In this document: positions 5,558 through 14,348 of the stretch, piece by piece | Layout of the letters: the number at the start of each line of letters is the position of its first letter | Numbering within the stretch: position 1 is the stretch's first letter | From: NZ13-RE01 sp049718665 | GTDB lineage: Bacteria > Dictyoglomota > Dictyoglomia > Dictyoglomales > Dictyoglomaceae | Reading direction: 5' to 3' | Length of the DNA stretch: 20,898 nucleotides | NCBI GenBank assembly: GCA_049718665.1 | Contig: JBNARO010000032.1 | Coordinates: forward strand, 1 to 20,898 | Made by a program: the position numbers and the translations under genes | The notes under the pieces: generated by a model | Told to the model about the DNA's origin: nothing | The model's input: only the letters and a program-made list of their open reading frames with translations | Database searches by the model: none

Positions 5558-7384
5558 ATGAAAAAGTATATAGTATTCTTTTTCTTTCTCCTTTTTATAT
5601 TTAATCTTTCCTTTGCTCAAACTCAGGATAAAAGATCTGCTACAATAACCTCTCTAAAGGGAGCAGTATTTGTTAGAAGAGCAGGAAGTGAAATATTTAT
5701 ACCCGCAAAGCTTAATATGGCATTATATGCGGGAGATAGAATCTGGGTTCAAGCAAATTCTTACGCAATTTTAGTCTTTTCAGATAAATCTACTTTAAAA
5801 CTTTCTGCAAATACTCAATTGGACATTATAGAACTTTCCAAAGATGGGGAAAAAGAGACATCAATATTTAAACTTTGGATTGGGAAGATATGGGCAACGG
5901 TAGAAAGATTACTGAGTCCAGGAGAAAAAGTTGAAATACAAACCCCCACAGCAGTAGCTGGAGTCAGAGGGACCTCTTGGGTTATGAATGTCACGGAGGA
6001 TGGGACTACTTTTGTTAATACTCTAAGTGGTGTAGTGCTCCTTTTGGCAAAAGGAATAGAAAAAAGTTTAAAAGAGGGTACTCAAATAATGATAAATCCT
6101 GATGGAACTTTTGGTGAAGAAAAACTCTTTAATGTAGAAGAATTTAAGAAAGAATTAGAAAAAGAGATTGAAGAGGTAAAAGAAACTATAAAAGAAGAGC
6201 TTAAAAAAGGAGAAGAAGTTACTCCAGAGAAAATGGAAAAGATGCAACCAGAAATAAAAACCCAACTTTTAAAGAACGAAGCAGGATATGGAATGGAATA
6301 TAGAAAGAATGAAATGTATGTGAAATTTGCTTTTACTCCAGAATTAAACTTTAATATGGTAAAACTTGGATTAGAATTAGCCCTTTTAACTAATGGGAAA
6401 GGGACAACACTTTTTGAATTAGGTTTTAGATATGGTGAAATAGATCTCCCATCTTTTGGATTGAGATATGGAGTAGTTGATAATTATAATTTAGGTTACG
6501 GTTTGATTGCTAATAGGTATTCTACAAATCAGCTGGATAGCTTCTTATTAAGATTAGAAAAGCCTCAAAAATTTGGAATTAATCTCCTTGTTCCTTCTCC
6601 ATATAAATTGAGACTGACTTATAATCCTTCTTTAGGCTTTCAAACAGAGTTTTCAGAAAATCCCATAACCACATATGGAGTAAGGTTATTCTATCGTCCA
6701 TTATCAAAATTAGAATTGGGTATTAATGCCATGGCAGATTTAGATCCTACCTATACAAAACAGCAACTTATAGTTGGTGCTGATGCTGGATACTTCTTAA
6801 CAAAAGATTTTGTAGCATATGCTTCTTTTGCTCAAAGAATTATTCATAACGGAAAAAATCTTTCCAATAATTCTAATGTTGCTTCCGAAAATGGTATTAT
6901 AGCAGGAATTCAAGCAAAATTTTTAGGATTCATTAATGCAGAAGTTCAATTAAGGAGTATTTCAGATAATTTTACCTTAGGATATTTTGATGCCTTCTAT
7001 GAGAAGAATAAAATAAAAGGTGAATTACCAGAAATATTCCCATCTACAGGAAGAATTAACGGATTATTAGTAGGAGCAAATTCAACAATAATGAATATTG
7101 CGGAAGTGTTAATATTATATGAAGCATATCAAGATCTTCTTCCTTCCCTTCATGGAGAATTGGCATTAAGAATTGGACCAAGGATTAATGGTTTATTAAT
7201 TTATGAACAGAAGAATATTCCTCCTGGACCATTTAGCTTCATTACTGAGAATACAAAGCTTTATGCTCAAGCAACTTATCCTATAGCTCAAAATGTAGAT
7301 ATGATAATAAAGATTTTAAGAACCTTTGACCCTGATGGTGACCCTATAGACTACTATACTGTAGATACGAAGATTTACTTCTAA
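5558..7384 (+). CDS. secreted FecR-domain protein with C-terminal predicted outer-membrane beta-barrel
   Basis: Residues 1-20 are a signal peptide ending SFA before Gln21. A FecR-like domain covers about 28-180, with the ALYAGDRIWV turn (55-64) and the hallmark TAVAGVRGTSW (131-141). A charged helical linker (about 192-238) follows. The remaining ~365 residues alternate hydrophobic, aromatic and Gly residues in beta-strand-like repeats, and the protein ends in Tyr-Phe, as expected for an outer-membrane barrel recognised by BAM. Length from this start is 608 aa. A TTG further upstream at 5531 is open, but the ATG has the better ribosome site and gives a clean signal peptide. The FecR part is clear; the barrel is predicted from pattern only. 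Ligand is unknown. It heads the operon with the CHASE2 cyclase, a known FecR neighbour. Confidence 0.75.
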   Translation: MKKYIVFFFFLLFIFNLSFAQTQDKRSATITSLKGAVFVRRAGSEIFIPAKLNMALYAGDRIWVQANSYAILVFSDKSTLKLSANTQLDIIELSKDGEKETSIFKLWIGKIWATVERLLSPGEKVEIQTPTAVAGVRGTSWVMNVTEDGTTFVNTLSGVVLLLAKGIEKSLKEGTQIMINPDGTFGEEKLFNVEEFKKELEKEIEEVKETIKEELKKGEEVTPEKMEKMQPEIKTQLLKNEAGYGMEYRKNEMYVKFAFTPELNFNMVKLGLELALLTNGKGTTLFELGFRYGEIDLPSFGLRYGVVDNYNLGYGLIANRYSTNQLDSFLLRLEKPQKFGINLLVPSPYKLRLTYNPSLGFQTEFSENPITTYGVRLFYRPLSKLELGINAMADLDPTYTKQQLIVGADAGYFLTKDFVAYASFAQRIIHNGKNLSNNSNVASENGIIAGIQAKFLGFINAEVQLRSISDNFTLGYFDAFYEKNKIKGELPEIFPSTGRINGLLVGANSTIMNIAEVLILYEAYQDLLPSLHGELALRIGPRINGLLIYEQKNIPPGPFSFITENTKLYAQATYPIAQNVDMIIKILRTFDPDGDPIDYYTVDTKIYF

Positions 7385-7389
7385 TATTT

Positions 7390-9216
7390 GTGAGAAATTT
7401 ATTGTATGCTTTTTTAAGAGAAGAAAAATTCAGCAGTGTGAGGACAAGGGTTTTAATCATCCTCATAACTCTTGTCCTCCTTTTTTTCTTAACTCAAATT
7501 CCCTGGTTTCGTTCTTTAGAGCTAAAAACTTTAGATTGGAGGTTTGAAATACGAGGAGAGATTCCTGTCAAAGAGCCTATAGTAATAATTGCAGTAGATG
7601 ATAATTCTATTGAGGAATTTGGAAATTGGCCTTGGTCAAGAACTTTACATGTGAAACTTATAGAAAGACTTAGAAGCTTTGGGGCAAAGACAATTGCTTT
7701 TGATATATATTTTGATACACATGGGGAAGAAAAAGAGGATTTGCTTTTTTTAAAGATTTTGGATAAAGATATTATCTTAGCAAGTTTTTTTGTTTCTTTT
7801 AATGATCCAAGATTTGGAACTTTAAGAAAAGTTGTAGAACCCATCGATAAATTTTCTTCTAAAGCAAAGGTGGGTTTGGTTAATCCTATATATGATGAAG
7901 ATGGTTTTATAAGAAGATTTAGTCTTATCTCGAAAGTATTTGATAAAGAATGGATTTCTTTCCCTTTATTAGTTCTTTCTTCTTACCTTTCTAAGGAACC
8001 CCTTTCCTATATAAAGGAAAATAAAATTCCAGTAGATAGGAATAACTTTGTTTATATAAATTACAGGGGTGGAATGTACAAATTTCCTACATACTCCTAT
8101 GCTGAAGTTCTAAAAGGTGAAATATCTCCCAAATATTTCAAGGGCAAGATTGTATTGATAGGTGCTACTACAGAGGCCCTTCATGATACTCATTTTACTC
8201 CCTTTTATCATTATTTAAGATCGGGCTCTACTATAAGACTTGGGAGAATGCCGGGAGTTGAAATTCATGCTAATAGTATAGCTACTCTTCTATCTAAGGA
8301 TTACATATATCCTCTTTCTGATGGTCTTCCTTTATTTGTCTTAAGTCTTGTGTTTACTTTAATTCCAGTAATTCCCTTTAAGAAAATATCAGGTTTTAAA
8401 AATTTTTTAATAATAATCCTTTTATTAATAAGCTATATAATTCTCAGTATATTTTTGTTTATCGAATTTAAATTACTTTTACCTATTACTGTACCTATTT
8501 TTTCTCTAATTATTTGTTATCTCTTTATTCTTCTTTATAACTTTATTAGAGAAGAGAGAGAAAAGAAAGAGATTAAAAGTGTTTTTCAAAGATTTGTTCC
8601 CCCATCAGTAGTAGATATCATTCTTTCAGATCCCAGCTATCAATTATTACAAACGAAAAGACAGTGGATAAGTGTGATGTTTGCAGATATTAGAAATTTT
8701 ACATATTATTCTGACATTTTATCGCCAGAAGAAATAACAAAGATCTTAAATGAATACTTTACTTCTGCTACAGAGATTGTCTTTAAGTATGGAGGAACAG
8801 TAGATAAGTTTTTAGGAGATGCTATTATGGCTCTATTTGGTGCTCCTATATATTATGAGGATACTCCTTACCGGGCAATTAATACCGCATTAGAGATACA
8901 AGATACTTTAAAAAATCTTAGAGAAAATTGGGAGAAGAGAAACTATCCTCCTTTTTATGTAGGGATTGGAATAACTACGGGTGAGGCGGTAGCAGGAACT
9001 ATTGGTTCAACTCAAAGGATGGAGTTTACTGCAATTGGGGCTACTGTTAATTTAGCTCAAAGATTAGAAGGCCTTGCAAAAGGCGGAGAAATTTTAGTTT
9101 GTGAGAATACTTATAACTTTGCCAAGAAATTTTTTAATTTTGAAGATTTAGGTTTTGTTAAAGTAAAGGGTAAGGAGGAACCAGTTCATATTTATAAGGT
9201 ATTAGGAAGAAAATGA
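7390..9216 (+). CDS. CHASE2-sensor class III adenylate cyclase
   Basis: The order is: transmembrane helix at about 20-37, a large extracytoplasmic CHASE2 sensor (about 45-305, with LKTLDWRF at 45-52), three more helices (about 312-330, 338-357, 361-384), then a cytoplasmic class III cyclase domain (about 400-606). Catalytic residues all appear present: metal aspartates Asp433 and Asp477, purine-specifying Lys473 and Thr547 (the class IIIb adenylate pattern), and transition-state Asn554 and Arg558. It should therefore make cAMP from ATP in response to an envelope signal. The start is GTG, 6 nt after the FecR gene, with no visible Shine-Dalgarno; a start at GTG 7438 is possible but would shorten the N terminus. 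It overlaps the next gene by ATGA. Confidence 0.85.
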   Translation: MRNLLYAFLREEKFSSVRTRVLIILITLVLLFFLTQIPWFRSLELKTLDWRFEIRGEIPVKEPIVIIAVDDNSIEEFGNWPWSRTLHVKLIERLRSFGAKTIAFDIYFDTHGEEKEDLLFLKILDKDIILASFFVSFNDPRFGTLRKVVEPIDKFSSKAKVGLVNPIYDEDGFIRRFSLISKVFDKEWISFPLLVLSSYLSKEPLSYIKENKIPVDRNNFVYINYRGGMYKFPTYSYAEVLKGEISPKYFKGKIVLIGATTEALHDTHFTPFYHYLRSGSTIRLGRMPGVEIHANSIATLLSKDYIYPLSDGLPLFVLSLVFTLIPVIPFKKISGFKNFLIIILLLISYIILSIFLFIEFKLLLPITVPIFSLIICYLFILLYNFIREEREKKEIKSVFQRFVPPSVVDIILSDPSYQLLQTKRQWISVMFADIRNFTYYSDILSPEEITKILNEYFTSATEIVFKYGGTVDKFLGDAIMALFGAPIYYEDTPYRAINTALEIQDTLKNLRENWEKRNYPPFYVGIGITTGEAVAGTIGSTQRMEFTAIGATVNLAQRLEGLAKGGEILVCENTYNFAKKFFNFEDLGFVKVKGKEEPVHIYKVLGRK

Positions 9217-10562
9217 AAATAGATGAGGAGTTAAAGGAAGTTTTGGAAAATCTTGTTAAGGAAAAGTATATATCCTCTTATGGGCTTTCTTTGAGAAGTC
9301 TTAATGGAGGAGTTCTTTTTGAAGAGGGGGTAAGAAAGGGAGAAAGATATGTTTTTAATGTGGGGAGGAATATAGTAGAAATATTTTTAAATTTTTCTAA
9401 AAAGCATGACAAGGAATTACTTGGGTTTTTTATAACGAAATATTTTTCCTTTATAAATAAAATCCATAACCTTGAAGAGAGAGTAAGAGAATTAAATATT
9501 CTTCAGGAAGTAGGAAATAAAATAAATTCAACATTGAGATTGAAAGATCTATTAAATCTTATTATGTTTCTTTCCAAGGAGACATTAGAGGCTGAAGCAA
9601 GTTCTCTAATGCTTTTAGATGAGAAAAATAGAAAACTCGTTTTTGAAGTGGCATTAGGAGAAAAGGGAGATATTATAAAGCAATTTAAAATTCCCTTGGG
9701 AGAAGGTATTGCAGGGTGGGTTGCTATGACAGGAGAGCCTATTATTGTGAATGATGTAAATAAGGATTCAAGATTTGCGAGAAGATATGATATAGCAACA
9801 TCTTTTAAAACAAAATCTATACTTTGTGTTCCTTTGAAAACTAAAGAAAAAATCATTGGAGTAATTGAAGTTCTTAATAAAATTGGAATTGATAATTTTG
9901 ATGAAAATGACTTGAATCTGTTACAAGCCATAGCAAATCAAGCTGCTATAGCTATTGAAAATGCAAGACTTTATCAGGATTTAAAAGAACTGTTTTTTGA
10001 TACGGTAGAATCCTTAGCATCTGCTATTGATGCAAAGGATCCATATACTCATGGACATTCTCGAAGAGTTGCTCAATATGCAGAAATGATAGCAAGGGAA
10101 ATAGGGTATAATACTAGTTTTGTTGAAAAAATTAAGTTATCTGCGCTTCTTCATGATATAGGAAAAATTGGGATAGATGAATCTATATTAAGGAAAAAAG
10201 AAAAATTGACTTTAGAAGAGAAAAAAGAAATTGAAAAACATCCCTCGGTAGGAAAGAAAATTTTAGAGCCTTTATCATCTTTGGAGGATATTATTCCAGG
10301 AATTGAGGAGCATCATGAAAAATATGATGGTAGTGGATATCCAAAGGGATTAAAAGGGGAAGAAATATCAATATTAGGAAGGATAATAGCAGTAGCAGAT
10401 ACCTTAGATGCTATAACATCAGATCGTCCCTATAGGAAAGGGCTAAGCATGGAAACTGCGGTAAGAGAGATTGAAAAGCAAAAAGGAAAACAGTTTGATC
10501 CATTAGTAGTGTCTGCAGTATTATCTCTTTGGGAAAGGGGGAAATTATGTTCTGGTTCTTAA
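9213..10562 (+). CDS. GAF-HD-GYP cyclic dinucleotide phosphodiesterase
   Basis: This 449-aa soluble protein has an N-terminal ~90 residues of no recognised family, a GAF domain (about 95-252), and an HD-GYP domain (about 262-445). The HD pair is His314-Asp315 in LLHDIGKIG, followed by EEHHEKYDGSGYP (365-377) with His367/His368 and the GYP signature complete. HD-GYP enzymes hydrolyse cyclic di-GMP using a bound di-metal centre. The GAF domain may sense a small molecule, and in some families it binds cyclic nucleotides. Its ATG overlaps the cyclase stop (ATGA), so one hypothesis is that cAMP from the cyclase tunes this enzyme. It lacks a receiver domain and membrane helices, so control must come through GAF or the N-terminal part. 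Confidence 0.9.
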   Translation: MKIDEELKEVLENLVKEKYISSYGLSLRSLNGGVLFEEGVRKGERYVFNVGRNIVEIFLNFSKKHDKELLGFFITKYFSFINKIHNLEERVRELNILQEVGNKINSTLRLKDLLNLIMFLSKETLEAEASSLMLLDEKNRKLVFEVALGEKGDIIKQFKIPLGEGIAGWVAMTGEPIIVNDVNKDSRFARRYDIATSFKTKSILCVPLKTKEKIIGVIEVLNKIGIDNFDENDLNLLQAIANQAAIAIENARLYQDLKELFFDTVESLASAIDAKDPYTHGHSRRVAQYAEMIAREIGYNTSFVEKIKLSALLHDIGKIGIDESILRKKEKLTLEEKKEIEKHPSVGKKILEPLSSLEDIIPGIEEHHEKYDGSGYPKGLKGEEISILGRIIAVADTLDAITSDRPYRKGLSMETAVREIEKQKGKQFDPLVVSAVLSLWERGKLCSGS

Positions 10563-11287
10563 GATTATGGTTTGCTCATTTGTTAGCGGATTTTCCTTTC
10601 CAAACGAATTTAGTTTTTAAACTAAAGAAAAAATCCTTTTGGGGAGTCTTTCTTCATGCTACTATTTTTCTGTTCTTTGCTTTATTTCTTTCTATTCCAT
10701 ATCTTAACTATCTTTCAGCGTGGATATTTATTTTCTCAGTATGGATTTTCCATATATATCTTGACTGGACAAGGGTAAAAGTGTCTAATTTGTCTCAAAA
10801 GCAAGATAATGTGTGGTACTTTCTTTTGGATCAATTGGAACATTTATTGTCCCTTTCTGTAGTTTTTTTCTTACCTATAAGTAAATATCCTCTATTTTGG
10901 AAGAGACCTAATTTAGGAGATCTTTGGCTTAGATTTTATAATAGTGATTATTATATACTTTTAGCTATTGGATACATAATAGTGGTTTTTACAGGAACAA
11001 TATTAACTTTTTATGTTAGAAAGGGCTTGAACTCCAGTGGGAATTTTGTTATAAATGGAATACCAACTAATGAAAAATATTTAGAAGGATTGTTTAAAAC
11101 TATTTTATTTCTGCTCTTTTGGTTTGAAATTAAATATTTCTACCTCATCTCTCTTGTAATAATTTTAGTGAAAACTCTACTGGATAGATATTTCATAAAA
11201 ATTCCGTTAAGGATATCCTTAGTTAATACTGTAGTGGATATTTTTCTCCTTTTCTTAATAATCTTTCTACTTAAGTTTTTTCTTTAA
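10547..11287 (+). CDS. DUF3307 family multi-pass membrane protein
   Basis: The ATG at 10547, with AGGGGG just upstream, gives 246 aa and overlaps the HD-GYP gene by 16 nt. Several hydrophobic helices span the protein, and the start HLLADFPFQ (11-19) is the DUF3307 hallmark. Polar residues inside the helices form a pattern: His11/Asp15, His37, His69/Asp73 and Asp95/His99. Such spacing would suit a metal site within the membrane, as in other membrane-bound metal-dependent hydrolase families, but no activity is known to me. As last gene of the operon it may be an effector or accessory of the signalling module. It converges on the HAD gene with a 21-nt overlap. Confidence 0.72.
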   Translation: MFWFLRLWFAHLLADFPFQTNLVFKLKKKSFWGVFLHATIFLFFALFLSIPYLNYLSAWIFIFSVWIFHIYLDWTRVKVSNLSQKQDNVWYFLLDQLEHLLSLSVVFFLPISKYPLFWKRPNLGDLWLRFYNSDYYILLAIGYIIVVFTGTILTFYVRKGLNSSGNFVINGIPTNEKYLEGLFKTILFLLFWFEIKYFYLISLVIILVKTLLDRYFIKIPLRISLVNTVVDIFLLFLIIFLLKFFL

Positions 11288-12061
11288 AAAATCTAATACT
11301 TCTGAAAGATCCTTAAAAGTATAATCAGGCTTTATTTTGCTTTTCTCTAAATCATTTTTTGTGGATATTCCTGTAAGAACCAGAAAGGAGGGTGATTTCA
11401 ACCTTTTAGCTAATAAAATATCTGTATCAATACGATCTCCTAATATAATCATTTCTGAAGGGTTAAGATTTAATTTCAACAGAGCAATTTTACCTATGTA
11501 AGGTGATGGCTTTCCAATTATAATTGGCTTTTTTTGAGAGGCGGTTCTTACTGCAGATACTAAAGATCCAGCTCCAGGTTCAATAGTATCCTCCATAGGA
11601 AAAGTTTTATCTGGATTTGTAGCGATAAATTTTGCTCCTTGTCTTATAAGAAAATTTGCTCTTTTTAATTTATCAAAGGTAAAACTTCTATCTAAGCCTA
11701 CTACTACCGCATCTACCTTTTCATCAGAGATTTCCCAACCAGAATTTATTATAACTTCTTTTAAGGCATTTTCTCCAATAACATATGCTTTTCCTTTTTC
11801 TTTCCAATTTTTTAAATACATTGCAGTAGCTACGCCTGATGTCAGAAATTCTTCTTCGTAAACTTCAATTCCCATATTTCTCAATTTTTGACAATAATTT
11901 CTGGGTAATTGAGTAGAATTGTTCGTGACAAATAAGATCTTGAAAGAATTTTTATGGAGGAAATCAATAAATTCTTTCGCAGAAGGTAAGGGGTTATTAC
12001 CACGATAAATGCATCCGTCAAGGTCAATAAGGAATCCTTTTATTTTCCTAAGTTCTAACAC
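11267..12061 (-). CDS. HAD-IIA family sugar/nucleotide phosphatase (NagD/AraL-like)
   Basis: The 264-aa protein shows all four HAD motifs: DLDGCIY (13-19; nucleophile Asp13, acid/base Asp15), TNN (46-48), Lys184 in IIGKPSP, and LGDRIDTD (207-214) with metal aspartates. The large cap between motifs II and III marks subfamily IIA, which dephosphorylates small phosphometabolites such as p-nitrophenyl phosphate, nucleoside monophosphates or glycolytic by-products. Substrate cannot be assigned here. The start is GTG with a GGGGG ribosome site, overlapping birA by 14 nt. It is the last gene of the long minus-strand operon, with no terminator visible before the overlap with the convergent DUF3307 gene. 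Confidence 0.85.
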   Translation of the reverse strand: MLELRKIKGFLIDLDGCIYRGNNPLPSAKEFIDFLHKNSFKILFVTNNSTQLPRNYCQKLRNMGIEVYEEEFLTSGVATAMYLKNWKEKGKAYVIGENALKEVIINSGWEISDEKVDAVVVGLDRSFTFDKLKRANFLIRQGAKFIATNPDKTFPMEDTIEPGAGSLVSAVRTASQKKPIIIGKPSPYIGKIALLKLNLNPSEMIILGDRIDTDILLAKRLKSPSFLVLTGISTKNDLEKSKIKPDYTFKDLSEVLDFLKKKLK

Positions 12062-12770
12062 TTATGACCCCCCAATTATAATTTTTGATTTCGCCATCTT
12101 CTTCTACTAATAAGGACCCATCCCTTGAAATGTTTACAATTTTTACAATTTTTTGGGAAGATCCTGAAGAAATTAAAAATACTTCTTTACCAATATATGG
12201 GAATTTTTGAAGATAATAGTTATAAATACTTTCTATATTATTTGGAAAATTTTTGTAGTTTTCCATAATTTTCTTATATAGATTTTCTAAAATAACAAAC
12301 TTGTTTTTCTCTTTAAGATAAGGCAAAAGAGATGTAGCTTTAAAATCTTTATCCTTAAAAAATTCAGGTGAAATCATAAGATTTATACCAATGCCTACAT
12401 TTACATATTTTAAAATATTATTTTCCCACCTACTTTCTATAAGAATTCCACCAACTTTCTCTCCATTAAGTTCTAAATCATTGGGCCATTTAAGATTTAA
12501 GGAGATAGATAAGAATGGTTCTAAACCTTGAAGAATACTAACTCCTACAAGAATTGGTAAAAAAGTTAATTCTTCCTTTTTTAACTTTGGATATAAGATT
12601 ATAGTAAACCATAAGCCTCCCTCTGGAGAGTACCATTTCTTACCCTTTCTTCCTCTTCCTTCTTTTTGAATATCCGCTAAAACAATACTTCCTTCTGGAA
12701 CTCCCTTTTCTGCTAAATTACATGCTATATCCATGGTAGAATTTACTTCTTTAAAATAAAAGACCTTCAT
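12048..12770 (-). CDS. birA: biotin--[acetyl-CoA carboxylase] ligase, single-function form
   Basis: The 240-aa enzyme activates biotin to biotinyl-AMP and transfers it to the lysine of a carboxyl carrier protein. The biotinyl-AMP loop GRGRKGKKW is at 38-46, KWPNDL at 94-99, KVGGILIE at 105-112, and GIGIN at 126-130. A short C-terminal SH3-like domain follows. It lacks the N-terminal helix-turn-helix of the repressor-type BirA, so it should not regulate biotin genes. The start follows AAAGG and overlaps the ribF-cmk stop by 4 nt. Placement within a translation-factor operon is unusual but the coupling is tight. Confidence 0.9.
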   Translation of the reverse strand: MKVFYFKEVNSTMDIACNLAEKGVPEGSIVLADIQKEGRGRKGKKWYSPEGGLWFTIILYPKLKKEELTFLPILVGVSILQGLEPFLSISLNLKWPNDLELNGEKVGGILIESRWENNILKYVNVGIGINLMISPEFFKDKDFKATSLLPYLKEKNKFVILENLYKKIMENYKNFPNNIESIYNYYLQKFPYIGKEVFLISSGSSQKIVKIVNISRDGSLLVEEDGEIKNYNWGVISVRT

Positions 12771-14341
12771 TTTACCTTTAAAAATAGAGAAATAATTTTT
12801 GATACTACCTCTTCAGGAGTTAAATTAGAAGTATCTATAATGAAAGCATCTTCAGGAATTTTCAATGGAGCATATATTCTTTTACTATCTCTTAAATCTC
12901 TCTCTTTTATAGAATTTAAGACTTTTTCAAAATCTTCTTTTAATTCCTGTGCTCTTCTTCCTGCTCTTACTCTTAGATTTGCGGAGAGATATACCTTTAA
13001 AGTGGCAGAAGGAAATACTATTGTTCCACTGTCTCTCCCTTCTAATATTAAACCTTTATTAGTATTATAAAAATAATCTTTCTGCCATTGAGTTAATATT
13101 TCTCTTATTTTAGGCATAGTTCCCACTTTTGATGCTTCATTTCCAATCTCGTTAGTTCTTATTATTTCTGAGATGTCATTTTCTTTATAAAAGATTCTAA
13201 ATTTGTCTCCATCCCAATACCAACTGAAAGGGTTATCTTTTATTAGGATTAAAATCTCTTCCTCAGTATTTATATTTTTTTCTTTTGCAAGCCATCCTAC
13301 AGACCTATATAGTGCACCACTATCTAAATAATTAAAGTCTAAAGCCTTTGCTAAGAGTTTAGCAATAGTGGTTTTCCCAGAACCTGCAGGTCCATCTATA
13401 GTAATAACATGTATATGTTCTTCCTTTTTTGTTTTTATATACTCTATATCTTTCGAAATTTGACTTACCAATGCTTCTATACTTGGGAATTTTCTTTCTT
13501 CTCTAATAAACTCTTCAAATATTATTTCAACCTCTTCCCCTAAAAGTTCTCCTTGATAATCTAAAATATGAACTTCTACTTTTTTCTCATGATGATTAAA
13601 AGTGGGCTTTGTCCCTATATAAATAGCTGAAGGATAAAATTTACTACCTATAATTATTTTCCCTTTATAAATTCCATTAGCTGGTAATAGTTTATCTTTA
13701 GGAATTTCAATATTTGCTGTAGGAAAGCCAAGTTTTTTTCCTAATTTTTCTCCTTCTATAACCTTTCCTTTAATAAAATAAAAATACCCAAGTTTTTCTC
13801 TTGCTTTTTCAACTTTCCTTTCCTCTAAAAGAGTTCTTATTAAAGTACTTGATAAAACTTCTTTGCTATCCATAAATAGAGGGAAAATCTTTACATTAAA
13901 GCCATAGGAAGAGCTAAGTTCTTTTAGGGTATTTATATCCCCTTTCTTTTTATACCCAAATCTAAAGTTTTCTCCTACACAAATATATTTTACAGGAATA
14001 ATATTTATCAATTCTTTTATAAATTCTTCTGGAACTAAATTCCTCACATCAGGAAGAAATCTTATTAAGAATAAGTAATCTATCCCCAAGAGACTAAGAA
14101 GTTCTTCTTTTTCTTTTGGGGTAAGGAGAAGTCCTGAGAGATTTTTAAGTTTTTTAGAAAAATTTTCTTCAAAAGAGATAACAGCTGAATTTAAGTTGTT
14201 CTCATATGCAATTTTCCTGAGTTCTCTTAGTATAAATTGATGTCCTTTATGGAGCCCATCAAAAACTCCTATGGTTATTGCAAAATCATTTTTTTCCTCT
14301 AAATTGTTAAGTTTAATCTTAGAAATATATTTTTCTAACAT
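12767..14341 (-). CDS. ribF-cmk: fused riboflavin kinase/FAD synthetase and cytidylate kinase
   Basis: One uninterrupted frame of 524 aa joins two normally separate enzymes. Residues ~15-305 are RibF: nucleotidyltransferase motif HKGH (31-34), SSTLIR (164-169), then the riboflavin kinase domain with GFPTAN (205-210). It phosphorylates riboflavin and adenylates FMN to FAD. Residues ~310-524 are Cmk: P-loop GPAGSGKT (317-324), DSGALYR (340-346), EGRDSGT (434-440) and the lid RDLRDSKR (481-488). It phosphorylates CMP/dCMP. The linker is only a few charged residues, and both halves keep their motifs and full length. I chose ATG 14341 with an upstream GAGAG; a TTG at 14356 overlapping truB is an alternative. 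The fusion is the oddest gene product in the operon. Confidence 0.88.
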   Translation of the reverse strand: MLEKYISKIKLNNLEEKNDFAITIGVFDGLHKGHQFILRELRKIAYENNLNSAVISFEENFSKKLKNLSGLLLTPKEKEELLSLLGIDYLFLIRFLPDVRNLVPEEFIKELINIIPVKYICVGENFRFGYKKKGDINTLKELSSSYGFNVKIFPLFMDSKEVLSSTLIRTLLEERKVEKAREKLGYFYFIKGKVIEGEKLGKKLGFPTANIEIPKDKLLPANGIYKGKIIIGSKFYPSAIYIGTKPTFNHHEKKVEVHILDYQGELLGEEVEIIFEEFIREERKFPSIEALVSQISKDIEYIKTKKEEHIHVITIDGPAGSGKTTIAKLLAKALDFNYLDSGALYRSVGWLAKEKNINTEEEILILIKDNPFSWYWDGDKFRIFYKENDISEIIRTNEIGNEASKVGTMPKIREILTQWQKDYFYNTNKGLILEGRDSGTIVFPSATLKVYLSANLRVRAGRRAQELKEDFEKVLNSIKERDLRDSKRIYAPLKIPEDAFIIDTSNLTPEEVVSKIISLFLKVK

Positions 14342-14348
14342 CTTTCTC

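Noticed and set aside
9028..9045. Loss of a key acidic residue in the cyclase (AIGAT where many cyclases read IGDT)
   Set aside because: That position is variable in class III cyclases (Asn in the mammalian enzyme). The metal, purine-specifying and transition-state residues are all present.
13395..13440. Programmed frameshift or internal start between the RibF and Cmk parts
   Set aside because: The reading frame is continuous across the junction, and no start codon in the right frame with a ribosome site is present there.
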